Source of the DNA: Cenococcum geophilum 1.58
Lineage: Eukaryota > Ascomycota > Dothideomycetes > Gloniales > Gloniaceae
Length of the DNA stretch: 64,000 nt
Direction of reading: 5' to 3'
NCBI GenBank assembly: GCA_001692895.1
Contig: KV748176.1
Coordinates: forward strand, 1,798,001 to 1,862,000
Position numbers and translations under genes: made by a program. Positions 33,016 through 45,901 of this stretch are shown one piece after another. The notes under the pieces were generated by a model. It had not been told where the DNA came from and made no database searches. It saw nothing but the letters and a program-made list of their open reading frames with translations. Each line of letters starts with the position of its first letter. Positions within the stretch are counted from its first letter, which is position 1.

Positions 33016-35073
33016 TCATGAGAAAAACGGTTTGCGCTTCGCAGCTTGGGGCTCCAGGGCAACGCCATCGTTTCGAGGACGGCCTCGCTTGCGTTTCGCA
33101 GGCATGGAGTTGGATGACGACTGCGGTCGAGGAATTAACCGCATGGTCGGCGTTGGAGACGATGTGGACTTGACTACGTCCTTAATGGTCTGGCGAGAGA
33201 GGCAGAAATCGATGTGAGAATTGAAGATTTTATTGTCGGCGGGTTGAGGCAATGAGCAGATAGGACAGTCCCATAATTCTTCTTTTTCGTTCAGGTTTTC
33301 CTCAATTTTCGGCGATGGTGGCTTTCGAACTTGCCGGTCGAGAGGGGCCTCTAAGGAGGCTCCATTCTCTTCTTGCTCTTGCAGCTGCTGATGCTCTTGG
33401 CTAAGGGCTTCTAGTTCGTTCATTTCGTCTTCTCTTTCTTGGCGTGCAGCTTCCTCAAACTCAGCCTCTGGCCAAACCTCCCATTCTCCGTCATCAGCAT
33501 TTGCTCCGCTCTCGGATTTGGGCACTGGAGTTCCGCCTCGAGATGAAGCAGCGCGGCTCTTCAGACCAAAGAAGTCAATTCCGCCCTTCTTTATACTCAC
33601 AATATGAGTGACGCGAAGACCCATTAGACGGAGCTTCATGTTCGGAATCTCCTTCTCTAGCTTTGTGAGCATTGGCAAGGCGTACCTATATAAGTCTTCT
33701 GAAAGATGAACGGCTTTGGGAGGCGAACTCTGCCGTGTCAGTACCTCAAATGTATGCAACTTGACTTTTAAGACCAGAGTGCGTCCTTTATGTTGCGTGC
33801 GTTCGAGGTCCTTTTCTAACTCTTCAGCAATGTGCCGCAACTTCTCGCGCAGTTCAGTCTTGCCACTCAGTTCCGGAAATGTAGACTCCGTCCCAACACT
33901 CTTACGTTCGTACTCTTCTGCAGGCTGAATTTTTGTACGACCTAGACCGAGATAGCATTGCATAAGAAATTGGAAAGCCTTTTCTCCAAATAATTTTGAA
34001 AGGTAGGCGCGGTGCGTATAGATGTTTCCGCAAGTCTTAATTCCGATAGCGTCAAGTTCGCGTTCAAAGACTCGTCCAACACCATTAACTTTTCTAGTTG
34101 GTAGGTTACGCGTGAATTCCATGATTGTACTCCGGTCACTTGCGATTCGATATTGTCCGTTAGGCTTATTCCGATTCGATGCGATTTTCGCCAGCTTAGC
34201 GTTCGCAGCTATGCCGGCAGACACTGTAATCTTGGTCTTCTCATGAACTTCTGCGCGTAATTGGGAGACGACCTCTTCCGGGTCCATGTGGTGTTCATTG
34301 CAGTATTCGGTAATGTTGAGATATGCCTCGTCTATGCTGGCACTCTCAAAGCGTGGGTCATATGTTGCGAGTATGGTTCGTACTTCTTTTGCTTTCGCAT
34401 TGTACTTGTCAAAATTTAGAGGTAAACAGATCAGTTGTGGACATAGTTTCATGGCCACAAATCCTGCCATCCCGCTCCTACATCCGAATTTGCGCGCATG
34501 GTAGTTGCAAGTTGTGAGGACGCCTTTACCGACTGCCATAGGCACATCTCGTAACTCTGGTCTGTCCAACTCTTCGACAGCGGCGTAGAAGGCATCACAA
34601 TCGATATGCACGATAGTTTGTGTCAGATCCCTGGTCAATTCTAACTCTAAAATATAGTCCTCGGCGCGGCGGAGATCGGAGGTGAGATCGGTTCGTTCAA
34701 GTTGGCGTTTGAGAGCCAATATACGATTGATCTTCTCGGTCAGGTTTCGGTCTTTTACCTCCTCGTTGTTGAAGAACTTAGAGCCCTTAGAGGCATTGTA
34801 GATTATTTCAGATACCTACGGTACGTTAGTATCCGCAGAGAGAGAAAATGAAGGTGGACGCGGGTTTACTTTCTGCTGATCCACGGCATCTTGGCCGGCC
34901 TTGGTCAAAGAAGGTCCAAGAAGGTGATATTTGAGCGTGTCATGCTCCCCTGCTTCCGCTGGGGTCTCTGCAGGCAACTCTCGTGGAGCGGAAAGGTGTG
35001 GTGGTGCGTTCAGAGAGTCTGGCGGCTCTACTAACGCGTTGGAAATTTGTCCATGGGCCTCATCAGTGCTCAT
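33016..35073 (-). CDS. dinB: DNA polymerase kappa (DinB-type Y-family translesion polymerase)
   Basis: Nuclear translesion DNA polymerase that bypasses minor-groove lesions. Exons 35073-34870 and 34815-33016 (54-nt intron) give 667 residues. The kappa-specific N-clasp (ASKGSKFFNNEE, about residue 77) follows the intron. Palm: HIDCDAFYAAVE with Asp140 as metal ligand; SIDEAYLNI with Asp230 and Glu231; fingers YHARKFGCRSGM. Then the thumb (VNGVGRVFEREL) and the little-finger domain. The C-terminal part has a UBZ-type zinc finger (CPIC...HIDFC, about 585-606) for ubiquitinated PCNA, a basic NLS-like KRKRGRPR (about 642-649) and a terminal QAAKRKPFFS that resembles a PCNA-interacting peptide with altered spacing. 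An in-frame ATG 27 codons upstream (35154) is possible; the one chosen has A at -3. Divergent from the next gene. Confidence 0.93.
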
Positions 35074-35552
35074 ACTGATATATGAGGCTGCTATCGCACG
35101 GAGAATTGGCGTTGGTGGGGAGCAAGCATTCCTCGAACGCGATGATGCAGTCATTTGACGCGCATCCTTGACCGCTTCGCGAGTATTGTAACTGGCCTCT
35201 TCTCAGCCGAGACGCCAAGGGCTTCGCGCTTGCATGCGCCTGACCGTCACACCACAAAACAAGACGAACAAGGACTTCGGAAGTGCGAAAAGCATCGCGG
35301 CGGGTCCTTTGAATACAATTCACCTCGACCATGGTGATCACCACTCGGTCCACATACCAACTATCATTGGGGAACCTGCAGCGGTTCTAGTGGGGCGGAA
35401 TCACGAGTTTCAGTCTGTTTTGATTCAAGAACTGTTAATAACGTCAACACCCGCCCTCAACGCCTATTTGCACCCATTGCCGACCAAGAAGATGATCTCG
35501 ATCCCCAACCAATATTCTACGACTCTCTAAATACACTCCGGCCACATTTAAG
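35074..35552. promoter_or_regulatory. Divergent promoter region between polymerase kappa and the 709-aa gene
   Basis: 479 bp between two start codons pointing away from each other, so it must contain both promoters and leaders. No specific site recognised. Confidence 0.5.
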
Positions 35553-37682
35553 ATGCCTACAGATAGGTACAATGTCAATAGTAGCCGGCCTTTGATGCCC
35601 ACTCTTGCTACGAACAGAACTGCGAAAACTCCCATTACACCCCGACTGGCAGCGTCAGCAACCTCTACAAACACTTCTCTACCCCGTCAGCCAGAGAGGA
35701 GCGATACAGGGAACACTCCGAAAGGGGACTCGGTTACAAGAGAGGACTTAACAACGCCAGTCAAAACCTTTCTTAGCAGTAATGTTACTCCCCGCTCGTC
35801 ATCAAGAAAGTCCCGCGTCGGCACCGGCAGCGCTCAGTCAACTCCTAATGGAACACCTAGTGGTACGCCGACCGGCTCACGGCCCGGGTCCACTATCGAT
35901 ACGGCTAGTACAAAGGAGGGGAATAGCTTCAGCGGGCTGGGTATAAACGGATTTTATGGTGTTTCCTCTTCGGGTAGGCCAAAGAATATAGTCAATGGAG
36001 GCGCTGTGTTCCAAAATGTGCCCGTGAATAGGTCGCCAATGCCGAATGTCCATGGAATGTCCGGATTAGATGTCGGAGGACCCAGGGAGAACTCTCAAAT
36101 GTTCTTCCACGCTCTTGATCCAAAATCTCAGGACCCAAGTCCAATTCAGAGAAAGACACCAGCATTCTTCTATGCTAACGGAGAGGAAGACGAAAGCCCG
36201 GCACGTTCAGCAGGAATACCTTCGCCACCGCTTTCCTCAATCGAGAGGACTCGCCCACAAACCCAGTTCTTCCACGCTGATTCAACCCCCGAAGTAAAGA
36301 ATCGACCGCCACTTCCCACACATCCGCTCGTCACGGCGTCGCCTGAACCAGCATCATTTTCAAATCTATCCCTAAAGCCACCCGCGCTCCGCCCGCCGTC
36401 GCCATCGAAAGATAATATACATCTATCATATCGAAAAGGCGCTTCGCAGGTCATCCGTCCAAGCACCCGCAACAGGCCATCCGCTATATCTACACTACCT
36501 GGGCATCCGTATTCGAACATAGCACAACCGCATTCTCGAGACTCTGATCACGAACGATCATCACGGCGAAGATCTAGCGCAGGAACATCCTCCACCCGTA
36601 TCAATCATGTGAAAAGTGCGAGTCTCTCTTCTATTGACTCAGTTACCTCTACCAAAAAAGGGGTTCATAGCCATGCTGAGACCTTGTCTTTGGTAACACC
36701 GAGCCCGCTTCATAATGAGAATAGAGTTATTAGCAATGGATCAATACCGGAAAGCATTGCGTCTGCTCCTACACCACCAAAGGAAGATTTATTAGGCCTA
36801 CCATTATCTGTGCCGCAGAGCCCTACAAAGTCAGCTGGTCAGAGTGCGCTTCAAAAGATGAACGAGCTAGCCGCAAATGCCAGAAGAGAACGGAAGGTCC
36901 TAGATCTAGAAATCAGCAATTCCTCATTACTCGCCATAAATCGACAGCTGGAGCGGGAAGTCCGCAAGCAGAAAGCCGAACTTCGACGATTTCGCAGGTT
37001 AAGTCGGGCGGGACGATTCTCATCCAGCACATTGCGTTCCTCTGTTGGAGATCTCTCTACTATTAGTGACAGCGAACTCGGTGATTTATCAGACATGCTC
37101 GAGGAAGCTGAGGATCCCGGCGGAGAAGATGAGCGAGACGACTACACCAGCGAATCCTCTATCGATGAAGAAACTCTAAGTCCTGGTGCTCTCGCTGATA
37201 GGGATGCAAATTATCGTATTAAGGATGAGAAGCGCCTCCAACTGGATTTGTCAAAGCATCGTGAACTACTTGTAGACAGTCAGAAAATGAACCAAAGTCT
37301 CAAACGATGCCTCGGCTGGACAGAGGAACTTATTAAAGAGGGGAAGAAGGCTCTTGAGTATCAGGTCCGCGTAAGCGATGTCAAACTCGGCGGGCGTGTT
37401 CTGGAGTCCGAAGAGGAATTACACGTCGACCATGGAACGGAGCACAGGCAAGGAGGCACGCTACTAAGCGCTTGGACGCTTCCAGACCGGACCATTGACT
37501 ACGAAGACCGTGCTTCTCTCGGATCGGAGCGCACAGACAGGGATAGCGGGGTTGAGCTGGAGGGGCCACAGCAGCTTCAGCAGCAAGAGCATGATCAGGA
37601 TCAATCAATAGCGGGCTCAGAGATGGGCGAGACGCCCTCACGACCATCTCGCATGACTGATATTCTCGGAGAAACATTTTGA
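35553..37682 (+). CDS. Uncharacterised Ser/Pro-rich protein with coiled coil (709 aa)
   Basis: I do not recognise a named family. Single exon, ATG at 35553 after an A-rich leader (TTTAAGATG). Residues 1 to about 430 are low-complexity: Ser, Thr, Pro, Asn, many TP and SP sites (PITPR, TPKGDS, PSPLH), suggesting disorder and kinase control. Residues about 430-490 form a strongly charged coiled coil (LQKMNELAANARRERKVL... REVRKQKAELRRFRRL), followed by an acidic stretch (DMLEEAEDPGGEDERDD) and a second helical segment (about 550-615, LDLSKHRELLVDSQKMNQSLKR). The tail is Gln- and acid-rich. No signal peptide, membrane segment or enzyme motif. The layout suits a cytoskeletal or nuclear scaffold, but that is only inference. 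Confidence 0.8.
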   Translation: MPTDRYNVNSSRPLMPTLATNRTAKTPITPRLAASATSTNTSLPRQPERSDTGNTPKGDSVTREDLTTPVKTFLSSNVTPRSSSRKSRVGTGSAQSTPNGTPSGTPTGSRPGSTIDTASTKEGNSFSGLGINGFYGVSSSGRPKNIVNGGAVFQNVPVNRSPMPNVHGMSGLDVGGPRENSQMFFHALDPKSQDPSPIQRKTPAFFYANGEEDESPARSAGIPSPPLSSIERTRPQTQFFHADSTPEVKNRPPLPTHPLVTASPEPASFSNLSLKPPALRPPSPSKDNIHLSYRKGASQVIRPSTRNRPSAISTLPGHPYSNIAQPHSRDSDHERSSRRRSSAGTSSTRINHVKSASLSSIDSVTSTKKGVHSHAETLSLVTPSPLHNENRVISNGSIPESIASAPTPPKEDLLGLPLSVPQSPTKSAGQSALQKMNELAANARRERKVLDLEISNSSLLAINRQLEREVRKQKAELRRFRRLSRAGRFSSSTLRSSVGDLSTISDSELGDLSDMLEEAEDPGGEDERDDYTSESSIDEETLSPGALADRDANYRIKDEKRLQLDLSKHRELLVDSQKMNQSLKRCLGWTEELIKEGKKALEYQVRVSDVKLGGRVLESEEELHVDHGTEHRQGGTLLSAWTLPDRTIDYEDRASLGSERTDRDSGVELEGPQQLQQQEHDQDQSIAGSEMGETPSRPSRMTDILGETF

Positions 37683-38819
37683 ATCACCGTCGTTTGGCGG
37701 CATATTATTTCATTTGTCACTAGAAGTACCTAGGCTAGGTTTGAGATTGGCGTTTAGGGGCCCCTTACAGGCTGAGAGGTTGCGTATTTACGGCGCAGTA
37801 GGGAGTATAATATTGGGTGTGATCTCAACGCACTTTATTTACTAGATGGGTCGGCATTCATCTTCCCTTTCTCGTTATTGCTAAAATTGTTCATTTGTCA
37901 GGGAAAGGCTGCAGCGTGAGGCAGCTTTACTGATGCTCGCGCTGTATTTTACGAGATACCCCCTGAATTTCTACTCTGTTAGAAACACAATGCTACATCA
38001 GATAATGTCTACCAAGTTTTTTACGTCTGCACCTAAAATTATCCTGCTTACGCTCACATGGAACTATTAGTACTTATCGTGAGTCCAGCGATCTTTTCGG
38101 TCCTTAATATATCACTAATGCCCTTACACATTGGACCACCCACGCGGAAGAGGCGGTCTGGAAATTGCACAAGTCGGGAAAAAGGGCAGAAATTACAGTA
38201 GTGGGGTCACACCCTTAAGAAACCTTCACATCTACAAACGCCACTTTCATAGGACTATAGCCATGGGGGCGTTGTACATGCTAAGAACTGCGGCACCGAT
38301 TCATGAGAGACGATGCAAGAGGCTGTTTTCGGTGCATTCTATCTGGAAGAAAATGCTCTTACAGACATCCACAAAAAAACGCGTGGGCACAGGCGGTTGG
38401 CATGTCTAACTGGCGGTGTGCACGATCATCAAGACCACCGCAGCAGATGTGGGCCGTCGGCGAGATAGCTGCAACGAAAATTCGTACTGCGAATCGAATC
38501 GGGCAATACCTACCGCTCGACCATGCCGAGCTAAGTAAATTTTAGACTACGAGCAAGCTTTAGCAATGACAGGAAATGAGACAGTGTCTATCAGCTTTTA
38601 CCCACTATATTTGGTAGAGATGCTAATGCTCTACTGCACTTTACGTAATGGTGTAAAGCAACTTATGGGAGCGCTACTACTTATACTTGTCAATATTTTC
38701 ATCACTACGGAACATTATTATCAATAGAAGTAGATACTATTGCTTGGCAGTGTCCATCTTAGCAATGCATAATGCTAAGACCTCCTACAATATTCGCGAA
38801 TATCGAACGCAGTTACTAC
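37683..38819. other. Intergenic; last ordinary DNA before the RIP block
   Basis: 3' UTR of the 709-aa gene, then sequence with no supported gene. Frames at 38131-38409 and 38303-38545 overlap and show no domain. Composition drops to very AT-rich near 38820. Confidence 0.45.
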
Positions 38820-39924
38820 GTGGCTAATTCGCTTTTTAATATTATTAAACTTATTAATATTTATTATTTATTTGTTTAAGAATTATTTTATAACGCTATT
38901 ACCGCTTATAACTAACTAGGATATCCGTACGCGTGTATAATCCTAATAAGTAAACCTATCTAGACAACCTACCTTAACTATACTATCGTCTATAACCGTT
39001 ATACCCTCCTCTGTTAGTCCTATAATGCCGTCTAAAGCTAATATACGCGCTATTACCGCAGAAGAGTATAAAATTGCTAGAGAGTAAAGGGAATAAGCCT
39101 AAGATAAAAGGGAGATTTAGAAGTATAAAAAAGAGTATAAAGCCGCTAGTATAAATACCACTAGGCTTAAATAGCTTAATTATAGTTAGGCTTAGCCGAT
39201 TTGGCCTTATAAGCTACTATAATAGCTACTATAACTAATAACCTTAGTAAGCCTCTCCCTCCTAGTATAAAGTTGCTTAAACTTCGCCTTCTTAGTGTTA
39301 TAAAAAGGGATTACTCGCTTATCTCTTGTCCTATAGTTCGACCGTCTCCCCGCTATCGCTACTAGTCCGTTTACATCCTCCCTAAGTAGCCGTGCTACTG
39401 CCGATATAAGGTCCGTAACACGATCAAGTCTATAAGGAAGTATTAGCGTTAAACAACACGCCCGCCCTAGTGCCGCTAACAAACTAAATGGAAAATAAGC
39501 GCGTTCTTCTTAATAGGGATTATTAGAAATAATAATATCTTTCTATCTATCGTAGTTGCGTAAGGGGGTATTTAATTTTCACAGTATAATTAGGAGGCGT
39601 AGGGCTATAAGGTTACTCTAGAGCTATTTTTTAGCGGTTTTGCTAGTACCTAGCACTTAAATCTACTAAGGATTTACCCTAAGGCGACTAGATATCTTTA
39701 AGTAAAGCTTTTATTCCTAATAAGATATTACCGCATTTTGCTATATTTTACTATATTGCCGTATTCTATTATATTCTACCACATTACTGCATTCTACTAT
39801 ATCCTGCTATATTACCATATTATATTATATTTTGCTATATTCTATAAACCCTAACTTATAAGCTAACTAATTAGGATTTTCTATGCCTAGTATAAAAAAT
39901 CGCTATTAACTCGCTTACTACTAG
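38820..39924. other. RIP-decayed repeat relic left of Gypsy element 1
   Basis: AT-rich with TpA excess and abundant stops; no intact frame. A plus-strand remnant starting at 39027 (reading MPSKANIRAITAEEYK before stops) may be a gag-like or other transposon fragment. Element 1 inserted at 39924/39925. Confidence 0.5.
39725..39855. repeat. Degenerate array of TATTCTGCC-like units
   Basis: About a dozen short units of the form TATTNTNCC/TATTTTGCTA in a row. The same TTCTGCC/GGCAGAA motif recurs in the LTRs of Gypsy elements 1 and 2 and at 40405-40442. Confidence 0.6.
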
Positions 39925-40134
39925 TGTTACGGCTCGTACAAATGCCTCTGAACCAAAGCTTATAGAATACTGTATTACAAAGATACTAAGCTAAAGAGAA
40001 GGAAAAGGGGTCGCTAGGACCGATGTAAATAAATATATAGGGTAAGCCGCCAAGGCGCTAGCTTTAGGCGGGCTAATCGCAGGTTGGTAGAATATAGCAA
40101 AATTTAGCAGGTAACGTGCGATAGCGCCGTTACA
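39925..40134 (-). repeat. LTR of Gypsy element 1 (3' LTR)
   Basis: 210 bp, plus-strand ends TGTTACGG...CCGTTACA. Differs from the other LTR mainly by C/T and G/A changes. Confidence 0.88.
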
Positions 40135-43100
40135 TCACCCCCCTCTTTAAAAGAAAGCCTGCCCTTAGGCTTAGTTAGAAAAAATAGGGTAGTACTAGGC
40201 TTATAAATGTAGGATTATAAAAATATAAGATAAGGAGATAAAGGGGATATAAGTCCATCCTAACTAAGTACAAAGGGCGATTGTGGGCTAAGTGGAAGCA
40301 CTAGGCCAGAAAAAGTAGCCGCTAAAAGTCTTAGCACGGATCTAACTAATTAAACAACTTCGACCGGCGGTTAAAGTTCCTAAATATCTGAAATTTTACG
40401 GTACTAGCAGAAAATGGTAGAATATGGCAGAATTTGGCAGACAGCTGTATTAGGGCTTTAGGGCGTTTTTATCCCTATATTCTTCCAGTAACTTATTATC
40501 TTTACTATACTAGCATTCCATCCATTTATCTAGGTACTTTGGGGGTCCAGGCGTATTAGGGTATTAGTTATAAAATTCTTTAAGCTTCTAGGGGTAGCCT
40601 ATAAAGTTCCATATAGGGTACTAAGTTAGGTTAGAATTATAGCCCTTCTATTAAACACGGTATTTTAGCGCTCCCCGTACTATCTTATAGGCTAGTATTT
40701 TATTAACCTCCTATTCGTTATTACCGTTTACTTAAACTAGTAGGGGAGGCTCGTTCTTTTATCTAGGTAATAGGTCGTTTATAGCTTTCTGTAACTTATC
40801 TAGCGAAAAAATAGGGTAAACCCTAATTAAGTCTAGGAGCTTTATCTTATACAAGTTACCTATCTTCTTAAGAACCTTATATAGTCCTGCCATCTAGTAG
40901 TCTAGCTTACAGCTAAGTCATTCGGTCCTCTAATTCCTTATTATAACCTAGACTATATCGCCAGGGGCAAAATCGGGCTCTTAACGGTGTTTATTCGCCT
41001 GCTATTCTATTAACCTCTAAGCTTTTTCTAGGTTCTTGCGGGCTACCGTCTAGGCCTCCTCCAATCGTTTGGCGTACTATTGGGCCTTAGTATAAAATAG
41101 CTTCTCTTATATAGTTTAGGGTTCTTCTAGCCTTTTTTAGTTAAAGCTTATGCGGGGTAAGTATCCTATTTCTAGCTAAATTAGGGCAAACCCTGTAGAG
41201 TTATAGGGTAGGGTTGCTTGCGCGTAGTCTATTAAGGGTAGTAGTTTAGACTAGTTGTCTTAGAAATAGTTAATAAAAGGCTTAAGCCTCTGGTCTAGGT
41301 ACTAATTTATAATCTCTATTTAACCGTCTATCTAGGGGTAATAAGCTATAAAAAGCTTTAGCTTAATGCCTAAGATTTAGGTAAACTTATTCCAGAAGGC
41401 TAATATAAACTGTAGCCTATAATCGGACATAATAGTATCTAGTAGTCCGTAGATTTGGTAGACGTAATAGACATATAGCCGGGCTGCCTCTTTAGTATTA
41501 ATGTTCTTATGATATGGAATTAAAAATAGGCGTTTACTAAAGCGGTTAACTATAACTATAACTATATTATATCCGTTATGGTCCTTAGATAGTTTATAAA
41601 AGTCTATAAAGATATACTACTAAGGGCGCTCTAGTATTAGGAGTGGCTTAAGTAGTCCTGGGGTCTTATCCCGTGGGATTATAGCTCTTTAGCAGTCTTC
41701 GCAGTTCCGTATATATTAATTAATATCCACAACCATTCTTGGCCAGTAGTAGTAATAGTTAATAATTTTACGGGTCTTATTTTTACTAGGGTATGCTATA
41801 AAGACTTAGTAATAAGCTTCGCGGATTAGTTCGGTCTGTAGATTATTAACGTTAGGGACTATAAGCCGCTCCTAGTATAGGAGCAATCCTTCCTCTATCT
41901 TAAAATTGGGGTCTCCTTTTACAGCTTATTCGCGAAGGGCCCTTAGGGNNTTANCNNTNCGGTTTANAGTTAGGAGGCGGTTAATTAGCCCTATTAGCTT
42001 ATTTAAGGACTCCTTTATTAGTGCTAGCTCGTTTTACTAGGAGTCTAGCTCCTTAAGGATCTGCGGGTTAAGCTGTTTTAGATAGAGAAGGGCACGCGTC
42101 TAATATTAGGTCTTTAGCTTATCCTAAGGTCCTACGTCTTATTCTCTTCGGGTTAGGGTATTAGCCTTAGAGTTTTACTTGCTAGAACAATATATAATTA
42201 TAAAGAAGAATTAGGAGAGTATTTTAGCCTACTAGGCTTATTACTTTATAAGCTGCTTTATAGTTATAAAGTACTCTAAGGCTTTATAATCTATATATAT
42301 CTTAATCTAAAAGTTTATACCTTTAAGCTCTATACGCTATTAGAAGAGTAATTAAATAATAGCTAGTATTTTTTTATCGTATACTTCGTAGTTATACTTA
42401 GCCGGGTCCATTATTTTTAAGAAGAAAGCCATAGGGTACTATTTACCGTCTAGATATAACTGTAATAGGATTCCCGCTATAACCCTATTAGAGGTATCTG
42501 TTTCTAGTATTAATTTAAGGTCTAGGTTATAGTAATAAAGGATTAGGGAAGAGATAAGTTAATCCTTTACCTCTTTAAAGGCCTCTATATAGCTATTATT
42601 AAAGACAAAAGGCGTATCCTTTTTAGTTAGTTATACGAGAGGTTTTACTATAATTCCGTAGTTACGGATAAACTAGTGGTAGAAATTATAAAAACTAAGG
42701 AAGGACTAGATTCCTTTTACTATATAAGGGGGCTTTTAGTTATAGATTGCCTCTACCTTCTTAGGGTTAACCTTAATTCCTTCTATAGTTACGATAAACC
42801 TAAGGTATTTTATACGTTTTACCCCAAACTCGCATTTCTTAATATTGACTTATAAGCCCGCGTTCTATAGTCTCTCTAGGACCTTCTTAACATAAACTTA
42901 ATGCTTAAGTTCGTCGTTTAAGTATATAAGAATGTCGTCTAGGTATGCTGTATAGAATTCGTTAAGGTAATTAAAAAGAACGTCATTTATATACCTTTGG
43001 TATATAGCCGGTCCGTTTATTAGTCTAAAAAGAAGAACTTTATATTTATAGGAACTATAGCGGGTATAGAACGTTATTAAATCTTTAGATACAGGGTTTA

Positions 43101-45901
43101 TTTTAATTTAGTGGAAAGCTTAGCGGATATTAAGTTTAGTAAAAATCTTTACCTAGCTTAGACGTATAAGGGTCTCATTAATTAAAGGAATAAGATACCG
43201 GTTTTTTTAAGTAATAGTGTTTAGCTTTTAATAGTTAATACAAAAACGAAGGCCTTTATTAGGCTTTTTTATAAATAGGATAAGAAAAGCAAAAGGGGCT
43301 TAACTTAGCTTAATAAACCCTTTATCTAGGTTGTTAATTAAGTACTACTTTATTGCTTTTAGCTTATCTATTAATTAATAGTAGAGGGGGCTATAGCCTA
43401 GCAAGTTATTGGCCTCTAATTAAATCTTATAATTATATGTCTGGTAGGGGGGTAACTTATTTAAAGCCGCCTTTAAGAATATATCTTTATAGCCTATATA
43501 AATGGTAAAAAGGAGGCGTTTAACTAGTTCCTTATTAGTTTCCTTATTTAGCCTTTCCTCTTTATTATTAATAATTTGGTTAATCTTATATAGGCTTATT
43601 ATAAAGACCTTATTATCCTTCCGGTATATATTAAAGTAAAATACTATAGCGCTAATTACGGCGATATCTACGGTAGGGGGGTTAACTAATAATAGGGGCG
43701 TATATGACTTTAGGGACTTCTAGGGTACTGGCGTTATTATTACTCCTTTTAGCTCCTATTATATTTTTTAGAGGTCGTCCCTTATATCCTATTAATACGT
43801 TCTTTTTTATAACGGTTAGATCTATGCGATTTAGATATTATCTATGTTATTATCTATCCCGCTTCTATACGTAAAGTCCTCTTTAAACATAGCGCTTTAG
43901 AAGAGTATCTTTATCGGTACGGAGTTCTTTCCAGCTTCGTGGCGGGTGTCCTCTTAGGTAAAGGCTAGGTTACGGGCCCGGACATTCTATTAGTAGGTAG
44001 GGTTAGCCCTTACAGCTAGTGTCTTATGGTTGGTTCGGATCTCCCTAACAAAGGAGGGCAACCTTGGTCTATCCTCCGGCCAGACAAACTATTTTTTTTA
44101 TACATTTAACTAAATATTAAAATAGGACATCTATTTTTGTCTAAGGATTATATTATAGGACCCTAGGTCTAGGATATAAAAGGGGATACTATATTAGCGT
44201 CGTCCGTTAAGAGCGATATATAACTTTAAGACGTGGGTAATAGGCCAACCGGCTTGGCTGTTGTAGCCCTTTACCTAAATAGGCTTCTCTAGTTAAATGG
44301 CTTCTATATTTAGAAATTTAGCAACATTATTTATATAGGCAGTATTTATAAAGGCGAAGCTATTTACTCTAGTGTTAATAAGGGCGGTTATATTAACTCT
44401 ATATCTATTTTAAGATACTATATATAGAACCATAAAATACTTTCCACCTATTAACTAACTAAGATTAATCTCTTTAAGATCGATAGGGTACCCTAGGGGG
44501 GAGTCTTTCCCTAGGGTTCTTCTTTTCCTAACTCGTTAGACATTTCTTCTTCCTCCATCTCCTTAATATCGCCTATATCCTTTAGCTCTAGGCAGGATAA
44601 GGCAAAATAACCTTACTTATCGCAGTTAAAGTACGTAGTTAAGGCAGGGTTGATTAGAGTATTACAGCGAATACTAGTTAATGGTGTAGTACGTAGCTAG
44701 TTAGGCGAGGCTTGCCAGTGCGTAGTTATAACCGCCTTTAGTATAAGAGTAGTTATAACTTGTCTTCCTACTCTAGCTTTTATAGGTATAGCTAGCGAGT
44801 TTTAATTATTATAGAGTTGCTTCTGCTGATTAGGGCAGGCGTTAATCTGCTTTAGTTTTAAGTCTAATAATAGGCAATAAGCTGCGAGTCTTTTGTAGGT
44901 TAGTAGGTTATTTAAGGTTATAGCGATCTTTTCTTATAGCTGGATTGTTAGCTTATTATATAGGTCTAATTAGTAGTTCTTAAGGGGAACTTAGCCTTCT
45001 CCTATAAGGTATAAAAATTAAGTCTAAAATTTAGCAAAGAGTTAGTTCAGTTTTATTATTAGGTAATTATAGTTATAATAGGCATCCTGTACTTTATTTG
45101 GGTTAATATAGATAGCCGCTAGGTGCTATATTATTTTATTAACAGATATAAATTAAATAGGGGAGTTGTCCTTAAACTTGGCTTAAAGGTGCCGTTAGGC
45201 GTCCCCAGTAGTTTAACTAAAGAGGTAGAGTATTTTAGCTTCTTTAGAAAGGAAATGGTTATAGTTAACGCGGAGCTTTCCTTATACTTAAATCCTCTAA
45301 TTCTTAAAGGTAGGGTCTATCCCATTAAATAGTAGTGGGGGGTTAGGGAGCTTAACGGACTTTAATTACTTTATTATTATATTTATACTCCCTAGTATAT
45401 CGCATTTAGTAGAGTAAATAGGTCGGCTAGGGCTTTAAGAAGGGGAAGCTAGGCTATTTTATAGGGCCGTAAGGCTTTCTAGGATCTTTTGTAGGGTCTC
45501 TTATATATTTCTTGCTTTAAGACGATCGGCTTCCTAGCTGGCTGTAAGGGCGCGAATCTGCTCGCGTATGTCTACGATATTATTATTATCTTCGATTTCT
45601 GATCCTAATTAGATCTTAGGTTCCTCTCGGGTAGAGGCAGCTCTCTTAGATAAGCTTGCTTTAGGTGCCATCGTTAGCTTCCTAAGGTTTATTAATATTA
45701 TACGCTTTAGTTTTAATTCCGGGGGTATAGGTCTAGTCCTATCTAGCTTATAAGGTAGGATATTATCTAGGCCTTCCTAGGTAATATAGAGTTATTTTAG
45801 TGTCTAAGTATAGCGCGTTAATACGTCATTATAGACGAAGTTTCTTTAGGGTAGGATATTATTAAGGCCTTCCCAGGCAAGGTAGGGAGAGCTTAGTATA
45901 A

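Noticed and set aside
39207-39482. 91-codon minus-strand frame in the RIP block
   Set aside because: Lies in TpA-rich decayed DNA with no recognisable domain; most likely a chance survivor.
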